A DNA stretch of 64,000 nt from the NCBI GenBank assembly GCA_018524725.1, contig JAEUWP010000562.1, positions 310,001 through 374,000 on the forward strand, written 5' to 3'. Shown here piece after piece: positions 22,828-33,664 of this stretch; position 1 is the stretch's first letter, and every line of letters begins with the position of its first letter. This DNA comes from Podaxis mareebaensis. Its lineage: Eukaryota > Basidiomycota > Agaricomycetes > Agaricales > Agaricaceae. The notes beneath the pieces are model-generated. The model was not told the origin of the DNA, did no database searches, and worked only from the letters and a program-made list of their open reading frames with translations. A program made the position numbers and the translations under genes.

Positions 22828-25046
22828 TCACTGGCTCCTTGCAGCGGGGTGTCGCTCGATTTCACGACATCTTTGACATGATTTCTTCTCCTCATCAGAA
22901 ACGATGATCCAATTCTCTGCATCCAGCATCTTGTGATCATCCAGAAGGGCGTGTTTTACCTGTTCATAAGATCGCCTCAGCCGGAACGATAAATACGTAT
23001 CCTGAAGGAAAGCATACTAGCTCATCCCAGGTCTCAAATACCTTGGAGGATGATCGGCCTGCAGAGCACAGGCGGCAACGGACACTACGCTGTTTCTGGG
23101 TCAACTCTGACCTTACAAGAGTCATAGGGTCTTCTCCATATATCTTGACAAGGGATTCCAGTATGTCTGAGTGGTGTGAGCTAAAATGGAGACAATTTGC
23201 TGACTCCGTCCATGGTAGATACCATTTGCTAATCCCGAGGGTCTTCTTATCCTGCCTTGATACACCTGCACCTTGAGAAGATTTAGCGGAGGATCCAGTG
23301 TAGTGACCGAAGGCGGCTTCAGCTGAGAGTGTTTCCGAGCAATTTTGGCACCAGAAGACGACAGTTGCCAATTGAAATATACCGTATCCATTGTCTACTT
23401 GAGCCAAGGGTGATTCATGGAATTTTTGTGGAATGAGGGATAGGAGATGCTGTCGCCGTGCTTCATGCCATTCTTGAGATATTTGGTTCAAGTGTTGGTC
23501 AAAGAGGACTTGATCCGTCAGTAGTTGGTCAGGCTCGGAACTGTCCACAAAAATAGCCGTTTTGAAGGGTTCCAGGAATACCAGATCGACGGCGTCCGGA
23601 AGTATGTCTTTGTTGGGTTGCCTTTCGGTCCAGTGGGAAAGAGCGTTTGAGAACTTATCGTATCGCGCTATGAGGCGGGCGTTTCTCTCTGAGGCCAGGC
23701 GTTGTGTTCTGGCTCTTTTCATCTTGGTGCAAATATTTTTCCAAGCTAGGAACCATATGTAAATATTCATCCTTCACGACAGATTTACTGTAACACTTAC
23801 CCAGATCGGAGATGGTATCTCTTTCCAAATACGAATCCAACAACTCGCTTAATCCTCCTCTATCCAAGAAGTCAATCTCCTGTTGCCAACCTGAATAACG
23901 TAGGAATGAGACCATTATACGTGCAAGACATTAGGTGCTCACATACCCTCTTCCGCAAGCCTATCGCAAAGTCTGAAACTTATCAGGACAAGGGAACAAA
24001 GTACATTCATAGTAGCTTACTTCTCGAGCCGGCAATTCCGGATATGCTGAAGCTCTTCCAAACGCCTCCGCTCAAGTCTATTTTCCCAGCGATGAAATTC
24101 ATTCTCATACTGCTCGAGAGTAAGTATCGGATGGAAATCACCCAAAACAAAGCCGACCTTGGATTGAGCACTCATCCACTGTAACCTGTCGACCATGAGA
24201 TCCGTCCACTTTCTAGAGCGTTCCCCATGCATGATAGCCCAGGTCTTTATCTCCTTGAGGTCTTTGCGGAGCATTCCGAGGTTCTCTTCACCTGCGGGTG
24301 ACCCAGGAGCGGTGAGCTAATAACACAAGGAAAGTGTGTTGTTATTTTTTACCAGGAATTTCGTACATAGGAACGAAGTATCCGTATCTAAGATCTTCTT
24401 GATTGGGATATGTTGTCGTGAACCTGCATCACGGTTAACAAACAGAGAGGTATCACACTCTGCGAACGAATTACCGGGGTGAATTCTTCAGACATTTCGA
24501 GCACAAGCGCGCCCTGAAATACCAAAGTGCCGTGGCCCCCTGGCCCCTACATTTCTTTGAGGAAACAGCAATGAGATTGTATGAAGTGGAAATAGGAGAG
24601 GACTGAGACCGACACCATTCATACATGAGGTATCGAAAGCGAATCGAAGGTATCGCTTTATGTTAATATCTGGGGGACATCGCGGCAACGGATCTTCGCG
24701 AAGAGAATACTGGTTTTCGGCAGCCTAAAATCTCTGGTGAGGGGTGCAAAATGTCGAAGAAACGAGGGAGGCAGACATTCTCCAAGATAGGTTGCATCGC
24801 TGAAGAAAAGGCTTTACAAGTCCAGGAGAGACGCAATATGCTCAAAGGATCGAGTTCCTTGACGATCTCGTGGATGATATCCAATGAAAGGTCCGTTAGA
24901 TAATCCTTTTTCAAGTCTGTGGGTTCCGGTGCGTTTGTGGCTGAGGGAGACAAGTTCAATTTCAAACGCTTTGCGGGTGGCAGACGAGTGTCTTCATCTG
25001 GACTGTCGTTTCTCTGTTGTTTGGTTTGTTGTCTTGTTCGGACCAT
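22828..25046 (-). CDS. F-box protein with CxxC pairs (Agaricomycete family)
   Basis: Probable substrate receptor of an SCF ubiquitin ligase. MVRTRQQTKQQRNDS begins a basic leader with a nuclear-signal-like PPAKRLKLN. The F-box is YLTDLSLDIIHEIVKELDPL, continuing ILRLSWTCKAFSSAM. Further exons give PLPRCPPDINIKRYLRFAFD and ALWYFRARLCSKCLKN, then LRYGYFVPMYEIPG, a pattern common in mushroom F-box families where Cys pairs follow the F-box. Later parts have a long charged helical region (LTLEQYENEFHRWENRLERR) and CQNCSETL, CRLCSAG and SCQRCREIE Cys pairs. The 3' end is uncertain. A frame through GYVFIVPAEAIL stops at 22964, whereas a 37-nt intron would join GY to VKHALLDDHKM and stop at 22828. 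The latter adds a plausible CxxC and is used here. The target is unknown. Confidence 0.72.
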
Positions 25047-25415
25047 GATAGCTTAAAGAGTTGCTATGGCTTAGGGAGAGGAATAAAGCGGGTGTATCGA
25101 CGTATCGACGGACGGGGGACGAATGTCTGGCTACTTATGTCTGGCTACCTGGGCACGTCTGACTTGGAACTGACAGCTCCTGACTTCGACTTATGCTTAA
25201 AGAGTCAGCCTGATATGCAGTGCAAGTCAGATAGAGTGGCTGTGTTGGATACCAATTCGGGAATGCGTTAGATCTTACTGAAGTTCTGACTCGATCTCCT
25301 TCGCTCTCATCCAGTCATCCAATTCGCCCTGCCTGCACGTAATTAAACATCCGGATCTACCAAAAGCATAGTCCGATCAGATAATAATCTTCATCTCCTC
25401 GAATCGTTGATAACG
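25047..25415. other. Divergent intergenic region, F-box gene and eIF2B-beta
   Basis: About 370 bases containing both promoters. A direct repeat of CGACGTATCGACGGACGG type occurs near 25099-25116, and GTCTGGCTACTTATGTCTGG/CTACCTGG repeats lie near 25129-25150. No further feature was recognised. Confidence 0.4.
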
Positions 25416-26840
25416 ATGTCCCCAGACCGTAATGCACCATATAACAGAGCCGTTGAAGTCTTGGCTGCAAAACTAAGGCGTCGGTCAGTCTCGCGGTGTC
25501 GTATTCCCTGCAACGGTCTGGGTTATTTACTTTGACAATGATCTCATTGGTCGGATATGCGCTTGATATAGGCAAATCGTGGGATCGCGAACAACAGCCC
25601 TTGAAACACTCCTCGTTTTGCGTCAGGTCGTTTCGAAAGCGCGGTTTGCAAACTTCGACCAACTCGTTGAAATTATCAAGAATGTAGGGCATAGATTAGT
25701 CGAGGCCCAACCCAAAGGTACGGTATATGCACCTTCACAGTTGGCTTTGTTATGTTTAATCAGGCTCTTGACTTCAGAACATTCTGTCGGAAATACTGTA
25801 CGCAAGGTCCTACACCATATCAGAGAAGAATATCAAACAGCAACACGAGGCACAGCTGTCGCTGCACCAAAAGCTCAATTTTCGATCGCAAAATTCGTGC
25901 TCCAAGGCCAACCCCGAAAGCAAGTTACAGGCGCCCCAAAATCAGAGAATCGAGGGACATTGAAGGAGAATGACCCAGATGATCCAGACTCGTTTGCAAG
26001 GAGTTTAAAACCAGTCTTGATGGAAGCTCTGCAGGATGTTTTAGACGAGCTCGAGACGGTGTATGACAATGTGTCTAAAAATGCGAAAGACCATATCCAC
26101 TCAGAGTGCGTACTTCGGTTTCCCTTGGCGAACGGCTATGCTAACTCTTCAACCAAGCGAGATCATCCTGACGCTCGGGATGTCAAAAACCGTTGAAGCA
26201 TTCCTCAAAACGGCCGCACACCACCGCAACTATACCGTCATCGTTGCTGAAACTGCACCATCGTATGAAGGTCGCAATATGGCACAATCACTTTCATCCG
26301 CCGGAATCTCCACATTCCTTGTCCCCGATTCATCAATCTTTGCCCTCATGTCGCGCGTCAACAAAGTCATACTTGGCGCACACGCTATCCTTGCCAATGG
26401 CGGCATGTTCGCCATCACTGGTTCACAAATTGCAGCTACCGCAGCAAGAGCGCACAGCACGCCGGTCGTGGTGTGTGCTGGTCAATTCAAGCTGACACCT
26501 TTGTGGAACGTGTACCATGAATATGGAGCGTTGGATTTTGGAAATCCGGATGAGGTTTTAGGATTCGAGGAGGGGCACTTAGTGGACAAGGTGGACGTTG
26601 TGAATCCCTATTATGATTATGTGCGTCCGGAGTTGATTGATGCATATATCACGAACGAGTAAGTCTGTTGTACCAAGTCAGCAAGAAGCTGTTCACTGAC
26701 AGCATTTCCAGCGGCGATCATCCACCTTCGTCAATATACCGGTAAGTCTCTGACGATACCACTTCATCCACTCGTAGCTGATCCTTTGATCTTGTAGTTT
26801 GTTGAAGGAAGCATATGATGACGAAGATACCGAATTATAG
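25416..26840 (+). CDS. GCD7: Translation initiation factor eIF2B subunit beta
   Basis: Regulatory subunit of the guanine-nucleotide exchange factor for eIF2. The first short exon reads MSPDRNAPYNRAVEVLAA; the next joins as RRQIVGSRTTALETLLVLRQ. The N-terminal helical domain is followed by a variable, Gln/Lys-rich insert (GQPRKQVTGAPKSENRG) and the Rossmann-like domain: IILTLGMSKTVEAFLKTAA, VIVAETAPSYEGRNMAQSL, VNKVILGAHAILANGGMFA, TPVVVCAGQFKLTPLW and NPYYDYVRPELIDAYITN. The insert and the sequence NPYYDYV favour the beta rather than alpha or delta subunit. The end is RLLKEAYDDEDTEL. It converges on GUF1 with 75 bases between stop codons. Confidence 0.93.
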
Positions 26841-26915
26841 ATTAGCTACACATAATAGATCTCAGAATGCTGTCAGTCTGCGAGTCTCGATTCGAATTGT
26901 CCGAATACGTACGGA

Positions 26916-29770
26916 TTACTTTCTGAGGATGTCGAAGAATGCCTCTTGTGGCAACTCCACTTTGCCCAATTTCTTCATCAAGCGTTTTCCTTCTTTCTGG
27001 TTCTCGAGGTGCTTGAGTTTACGCTCGTAATGTCCCCCGTATAGACCAGCGGTGACATCTGCTCGAAGGGCTTTGAGCGTTTCTCGGGCAATGACCTTCT
27101 TTCCAACTGCAGCTTGGATGGGAACTTCAAACAACTGTCTGGGAATGACCTTGTCTGTGATGGTGTCAGTAGGTACTAACGGGGCTGGACCACCTAACAA
27201 CTCACGAAGCTTCTTGACCCACTGTCTTCCGACTGTTTCCTGAGCCGATTTATGGACAATAATCGCTAGTGCGTCAACAGCCTTCCCGTTCAACAGGAAA
27301 GTCATCTTAGCAAGATCGCTCTTCTTGTATCCTGCGTCTTCGTAGCTGAGGGTGGCGTCATCAGCTGAAGTACGGAAAATAGGTAATTTCGACATACTCG
27401 AAACTAGCGAAGCCTGAGCTACGACTCTTCAGTTGATCAAAGAAGTCAGAGACGATTTCGCTCAAGGGAAGGGTGCATGTGAGCATGATGCGAGAGGAAG
27501 AAGCGGTACCAGAGTCGAGGTATTTGTGATCCATGTCCTCGCCTCGTCTGGAGTAGCACAGGTCCAGCATTTCGCCAAAATATTCTGAGTAGGGAATAAG
27601 TCGCGTCCGTGCCTAAGGTATTGATGCTATACGTACCTTCGGGAACTATGATGGAAGCCTTGACAATCGGCTCTTGCACTTCTTTGACTCGGAGGGTTGA
27701 ATCGTTTACATCGGGAAAGTCGGTTGGGTTGCTGACGTAGACCTCTTTGTTATCACGCCAGTAAATAACTAGGGCAAAGCCATTCCATGAGCTACTGAGC
27801 AGGTATCCGTGTGTTTGGATCTTTACCTTTGTACGGGACGGTAGGAGCAGTAATGATGATATTGGCATCATACTCATCTTCTAGCCGTTGTCGAAACACG
27901 TCCATGTGTAGTGTGCCGAGAAATCCAAGTCGGCAACCTTGCCCGAGAGCTGTCGATGACTCCCTTTGGACAGTAACGCTTTTGTCCGTCAGGGTTAGCT
28001 AAGGAGGGTGTGAGATGTGGTTCGAGCGGAAACCACGGGCACTTACACGATTGATAGACTCTTCTAGCTTCGGGAAATCATTGTTGTCAATAGGAAACAC
28101 ACCAGCATAAACCTGGAGTCTGTAAGCACAAAGAGGTCAGATGTGAGAAAGCAGCACGGACCATGGCTTTCGTGGGTTTGAACCCAGGCATCGGATCAAC
28201 AGGGACGCCCACCCGATGAAGGGTATCTCCAATGTGAGCTGCAAGGAAATATTGGATTAGCACTTTTACTACAGCTGGCACAAACAAAGCAGTACCTTCT
28301 GACGGTTGTTTCATGTTGCAAGCAATATATCCAACCTGGCCTGGGTATAGGGCCTGAACTTGAGTCTCTTCTGGGTGCATGATGCCGATTTCAGTGATTT
28401 CATATTTCTTGCGAGTATAACATGAGGCTATCTTATCCCCTGGTGCAGACGTTAGGGCGTCCTACACGAAGGTTAAGGCGAAGTTCTCTAACCTTTCTTT
28501 AATACGCCATGTTGTATGTTTATGAGTGAAATGACACCTCGGTACTTGTCGTACAGCGAGTCGAACAAGAAGGCTTTAAATGGTTCCTTCTCTGAACCCG
28601 TCGGAGGTGGAACACGTTCAATGATTGCCTGAAGAACTGCTTCTACACCTAGACCAGTCTTGGCGGAAATCTTGATAATCTCAGCAGGATCAATTCCAAA
28701 TATTGACTCTATTTGAGCCGCGATTCTGTCAGGTTGCGCAGCAGGAAGGTCTATCTATCATTGAACCGTGAGTTCGAGTTATATTCAAACAGAATGTCGA
28801 ACCTTATTCAGGATCGGTATAATTTTGAGACCTCTTTCCTTCGCACTATGGAAGACGGACAGTGATTGCGCTTGAACGCCTTGACTTGCATCCACCTAAG
28901 AGGGGAATGTATTCAGTATAGCGCGTGTTGCTAAGTAGAAAACTGGGCATACCAGCAAAAGGGCACCTTGACAAGCGGCTAACGACCGCGAAACTTCCCA
29001 GGCGAAATCTACATGACCCTATGATACGGATTAGATAGATATATCGCGAAAGTTCTATCGAAGGGCCGTACTGGGGTATCAATGAGATTGAGAAGATGTC
29101 GTCGATCTCCATGAGTGTAGAGCATGCTGTGAGAGGCATTTAACACCGGAAGCTGGTAGTGAAGGGTAAACTCGTACCTAGCAGTCTGGGCCTTGACTTG
29201 TCACCAGTCAATATTGTATTCAACGACAGAAACCTGAAGACACACCTGTAATGCCCCTTTCTCGTTCAACTTTAAGTTTATCTAAAACTTGTCGATTCCT
29301 CCCAACCTGCTTCTTCTCAATGGTGCCGGTCAACTGCGTTTGACGTCAGACAAGCAATCGAGAGTCCAGGGAGGGTGCAAACCTCAAGGAGCCTGAAGAA
29401 AGAGCCGAAGTCAGCAGGGATAACCTAAGGACAGTAGATGCTAAAGCGTACCGATCTGCCAGAGTCGACTTTCCGTGATCTGTATTCTGTATTATTTAGT
29501 AACATAAAGCAAGGCGCAAATGGTATATGTACCTATATGTGCAATTATGGAAAAGTTCCTGAAGCGAAACCATAAGTAAGGAACTTGTGCCCGAGGCCGA
29601 GGACAGACACACCGTATCACGTCGCACGGGTATTCCTCCATCGCTATCCTTTTCTGCGCAGCATTCCTTGATGCCGTTGAGTGGATGTGTCTTTGGGCAC
29701 TCCTAAGAGCGCGACCATATTGAGGAGCGTCAAGAATCTGGAGGTACGTCCTATGCCATGCGCATAACAT
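26916..29770 (-). CDS. GUF1: Mitochondrial translation factor GUF1 (LepA/EF4)
   Basis: GTPase thought to act on mitochondrial ribosomes under stress. The start [20 protein letters not shown] gives a basic, Arg-rich leader suited to mitochondrial import. The G domain reads [15 protein letters not shown] joined by an intron to [10 protein letters not shown] (P-loop), then LNLIDTP and [13 protein letters not shown], with [13 protein letters not shown] as the guanine-specificity motif. Later domains include [26 protein letters not shown] sequence and [20 protein letters not shown]. The C-terminus ([14 protein letters not shown]) is the LepA-specific domain. About ten introns. All G motifs are intact. 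Confidence 0.95.
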
Positions 29771-30031
29771 TTCCTGCCGGCTTCGTATTCCGAGAAGATA
29801 GGCACCACCTATTTGTTGTTCAACAAGTCACGCGCCAATACTGGTATAGCCCTCAATTTTGCGGTAGGAGACGGGTAGAAACTGCAGCCAAGGTTATGTT
29901 TCCGCTCCGAGGACGCGTCCAATCGGGGTCGTCAATGTCAGAAATATTGCGATCAAAGGCTTAGTCAGCCGGCTCGAGCAGTGGAACGTTGTTGAACGTC
30001 CTGTACTCCGTCCACCACAAATACCTATCTC
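29771..30031. promoter_or_regulatory. Divergent promoter region, GUF1 and Cwf18
   Basis: A 261-base interval between opposed start codons, presumably carrying both promoters. No consensus factor site stands out. Confidence 0.4.
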
Positions 30032-30654
30032 ATGTCATTAGTTGAAGCATCAGAAGCGCGTAAAGCGCGTCTCATTGCGCTCAGGAAGCGAAAGGCAGGA
30101 GAAGCGACCGACGAGTGAGTAAGTATGCTATGTACATCCGTCAACGAGCTCATGAACCCTCAGTATTGCAGAACCGCTATTCAAACCGAGAAACTTCGAT
30201 CCAGAATCACGAACCATCAAAAAACGTACGAGGGATGACGACGTTGAGATGGAGGATACAGTCGAAAAGGACATGGCCGGTCTAGCGGAGAAAATTATTC
30301 AGGAGAACAAAGTGCGGCAGGCACAAGAGCTGGTATGTTAAACGATCATTTCGCTGCCGGCTGCATCGCCTAATTGATATGTGATCATAGGATGTCTTCA
30401 ACATAGCCCCAAAACGGCCGAACTGGGATTTGAAACGCGAAATGGAGAAAAAGTTGGCAAAACTGGAACGAAGAACTCAGGAGGCCATTCATACCCTTAT
30501 TCGTACGCCTCGTGGGTGCTCGTGGCACAGTCGCTTGCTAATAGTTTTCACAGGACAGCGCTTGGCTGCTCAAAAAGGACAATCTGACGATATTGTCGGT
30601 GCGATGAAAGCTCAAGAACAGCAACAGCAACAGCTTTCCGATGAAGAAGATTAG
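30032..30654 (+). CDS. Cwf18/CCDC12-like spliceosome-associated protein
   Basis: Small coiled protein of the Prp19-linked spliceosome complex. MSLVEASEARKARLIALRKR is the conserved N-terminus; the following exon gives IAEPLFKPRNFDPESRTIKK, a family hallmark. Next come RTRDDDVEMEDTVEKDM and AGLAEKIIQENKVRQAQELD, then VFNIAPKRPNWDLKREMEKK and KLERRTQEAIHTLIRQRLAA. It ends in a Gln-run and an acidic tail (QQQQQLSDEED). Three short introns. Length, about 165 residues, suits the family. Confidence 0.9.
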
Positions 30655-32332
30655 GTATTCGCGAGCTCCTCCATGCCCATTTGTTTACGTGTATCTTTAG
30701 CTTTAATATGTACACTATATGGATCTTTCAAGGGTACTTCGCCTTCTGTGATTGATCGTAATCGACGTGTCTCGGAACTTTGGGCATCCTCCTGATGACT
30801 GTCGTTATCAATCGCTCTCCATCGCTACGGGTCTGTTCGTAAATACTATCTCGGCACGCCAAATTCCCTAGACCGTATACTGCGGTGCATTCTTGGCTTT
30901 ATTTCTGGTATTGGGATATCCCAGAGCGAATCGCGGTGCCGGGCATCTGCTACGTCTTTTAGGAAACGACCATGGTCCGGAAGACCATAACGCCACGCCT
31001 CCGGCTTCCTTTCAGCGGCTTAACTGCTGCGAAAACATGTTTCATGATCATGATAGGGACTTGTTTCCTTTACTATCACCGTTCAATCAAATTTCAACTG
31101 ACAGTTTCTCCTCGGAAACGTTGGGTCCGAATCCACAATACTGTTCCTATGAGGTTGTATAATCCCTCAGATCTTATATCCGGTTCTCCCGACGATCGCT
31201 TTATGATACACCAGGCTCCTATCAGGTTTCCTCTCTACGGCCTCGGCCAGCAGACAGGCAACATGTTCTTCTTCCCCGACCTGCCACCAAAGATAAGGTT
31301 CTTCAGCAGTGGGTTCCTGAAATCTTCCCTTAAGCGGTAGAGGCGTTGCGCCGGAAATAATCAATCCCTTACTCCTGGTTCCTTTCTACCATCGACGTAG
31401 AGCCACTGTTGAGGGTTATGAGAAACACCTTGGAAGTCCGAAAGCCGACTAAAACTGCTTCATTACTTGCTTCGTATGTCACCTGTCTAGGACCTGCCCT
31501 CTGACACCCTTGTCTTCCTGGAACCTACCCAATCGTGACAGTTTCAATGAAATGTGGCGAGTCCGGGGCCAGGCTTTTTTTCAGGCTGGTTTCCGAACCG
31601 GAGCAAGTGCCCTCTGGACAAACGTACCTCATCTAAGCGCGCAGCTCCCTGACAGTGTGAAGCCACAACCATAACCTAAAATTCTGGCTCCAGTTTCGAG
31701 GTTGCCTGCAATACCACTATTCCGTTCGGAACGTAATATTTGTATGGTGGCATCTACCGTAAGGATAACCTTCTGCCTTCACCCTGCTAAGCGTGGAATG
31801 GCATGTGGCGTAGTTCCTGCTGATGTATGATGGGATAGGATTCGCCAGGAGGACCCGCAGCCGGAAGGTTCGTTGGACTTTGTGTAAATCGGAGTATAAA
31901 TTATGTTCGACATCTGCTGGCTATAACGATAATCGAGACTTCTCTCGAGATGTATGGAACACAGGCGTATCGCCTAGAAGGTCTGAACTAGTGATTGTAT
32001 GAGGATGCCACACGTCAGCTAGAAATTTCCGGGACTCTGGTACACATCCCTCACATGAGAAAGGTCGGGTCACAGAAGACCTGCACTCAACGCTTTCCAG
32101 TAATGATTAATAAGATGGTGTGATGAGAAACAAGATGAATGGAACAATCAAAGGCATGGAGATGGAATTGCCTAAAAAAGGCAACTCGGCATCGTCAGAC
32201 GTGGAATTGATATCTTGAATGTCTACGGAGTCAGAACCTCACGCACCACATCCATAGCCTTTCCCCTCGCCTCCAGACTCACATTTATCCGTATATACGA
32301 CACAGGCAAGCACCCCTAGACCCTATAATATC
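30655..32332. other. Intergenic region, 1.7 kb, no gene recognised
   Basis: Contains the 3' untranslated region of the Cwf18 gene and the promoter of Elongin A. Overlapping frames at 30893-31364 on both strands have no recognisable motif and lack a coherent exon chain. CCCTATAATATC at about 32320-32331 touches the Elongin A start. No repeat or mobile element was recognised. Confidence 0.45.
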
Positions 32333-33664
32333 ATGAGCGACACCGAGTTACCGACAAATGGCCGGGTGCCAACGCTGGTACAGCTCTGCCAACGAGGTAC
32401 ACAATTCCTTATTCCTTCCTCAATGAACCGCGCCTAACCGATGCTTACAGTGGCAGCGTCGTGTGCAGAGTGTGCGTAAACATCAACTCCGAGCCCTATT
32501 CCCTGCTGAAGATGCATCCAGCCATCACAACCCTCGGTGACGACTTGAGTTATCCCTTGGTCAAACCAATCCTAGAACGGTGCTCGGCGGAACAACTTTC
32601 AAAACTAGAAGAAACATCCCCAGTACGCTTATAAGTTTCTTGGTAAAAGACTTTCCCTGATGTCATTTGCAGCATCTACAAGATGACACCCCCGGTACGA
32701 ATCCGGCTACGGTCACTCTCCGGAGCACCTGATTTAATATCCCTACAGAGATTTGGATGCAGTTATGTGCTCGAAAATACCCCACTGCTGTAGAAAAATA
32801 CCTAGATGACGATTCATTAGAACCAACGTCATGGAGAGAACGTTATATGGTGAGCCCCTTCGCTCGGCTTTGCGCCCCTATCTTTGTACTAAGCTTATTG
32901 TCCGCGCAACAGGCCCTTAAACACGAGGAGGAGCGACGTTTTGAAAGACTCGGGTCAAAGCTCAAGGCACAACGCATGGAAGCAGAAGAACGCAAGAAAG
33001 AACGAGAAGTCAAACTCACTGACCGAGTTCCGCCACCTAAGCGCCCAAGAACTGGAGGGTGTAAGCACTAATTTTCAGGTTCATGTTAGTGGCTCACTGA
33101 AGTAACTTTCCTTTGTCAGGGGGCGCACCTGTCCAACCAAAGACGTTGCTTCAGAAGACACTCTCCGAAGCGTCAAAAATTCAGAAGGCTATGTATCATT
33201 CACGCCTGATTCCTCCGATGAACAATGGCAAATCCTATCGCGTTCTTTCTCAGCCCTCATGTCCCATTATGCCGACATCCGCATCAATCATACCAAGTCG
33301 AGTTTCCGTCAACACCGTTCCCAAACGCCCAATCTCCGGCTCAGGTAACACACCATCAAGAACTTCCCCCACGGGACCTTCCCCTTCATCAGCATGCCGC
33401 CCATCTTCAACCGCAAGTTCCTCCCCGAATTCCCGGCCTAGCCCTGGATCCGCACTTCCCCGCACAACAACGACCACAACGATTCCGAGGCAGTCGGGAA
33501 GTCCACCAGCAAAAACTCCACCAGTGGTTTCTCCTTCCAGTGCGTCAGCTGACGCACGTCCAACGAAACTGGCCGTGCCGATCAAGAAAGATCCCATGGC
33601 TTCTCTTTTCGTGCCGAAACACCGTGCATACTCTCAACGTCCAGTCACTCAACGCCCAGTGTAA
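32333..33664 (+). CDS. ELA1: Elongin A (RNA polymerase II transcription factor SIII subunit A)
   Basis: Elongin A stimulates Pol II elongation and also recruits a cullin ligase to stalled polymerase. The start MSDTELPTNGRVPTLVQLCQ opens the family domain. Two introns near the 5' end join VAASCAE to SITTLGDDLSYPLVKPILER, which is the BC-box and F-box-like core, followed by CSAEQLSKLEETSPHL and EIWMQLCARKYP. SWRERYMALKHEEERRFERL starts a basic coiled region with AEERKKEREVKLTDRVPPPK. The C-terminal third is Ser/Pro/Thr-rich and disordered. The second intron (53 nt) restores the frame; reading through it gives a stop. Confidence 0.85.
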
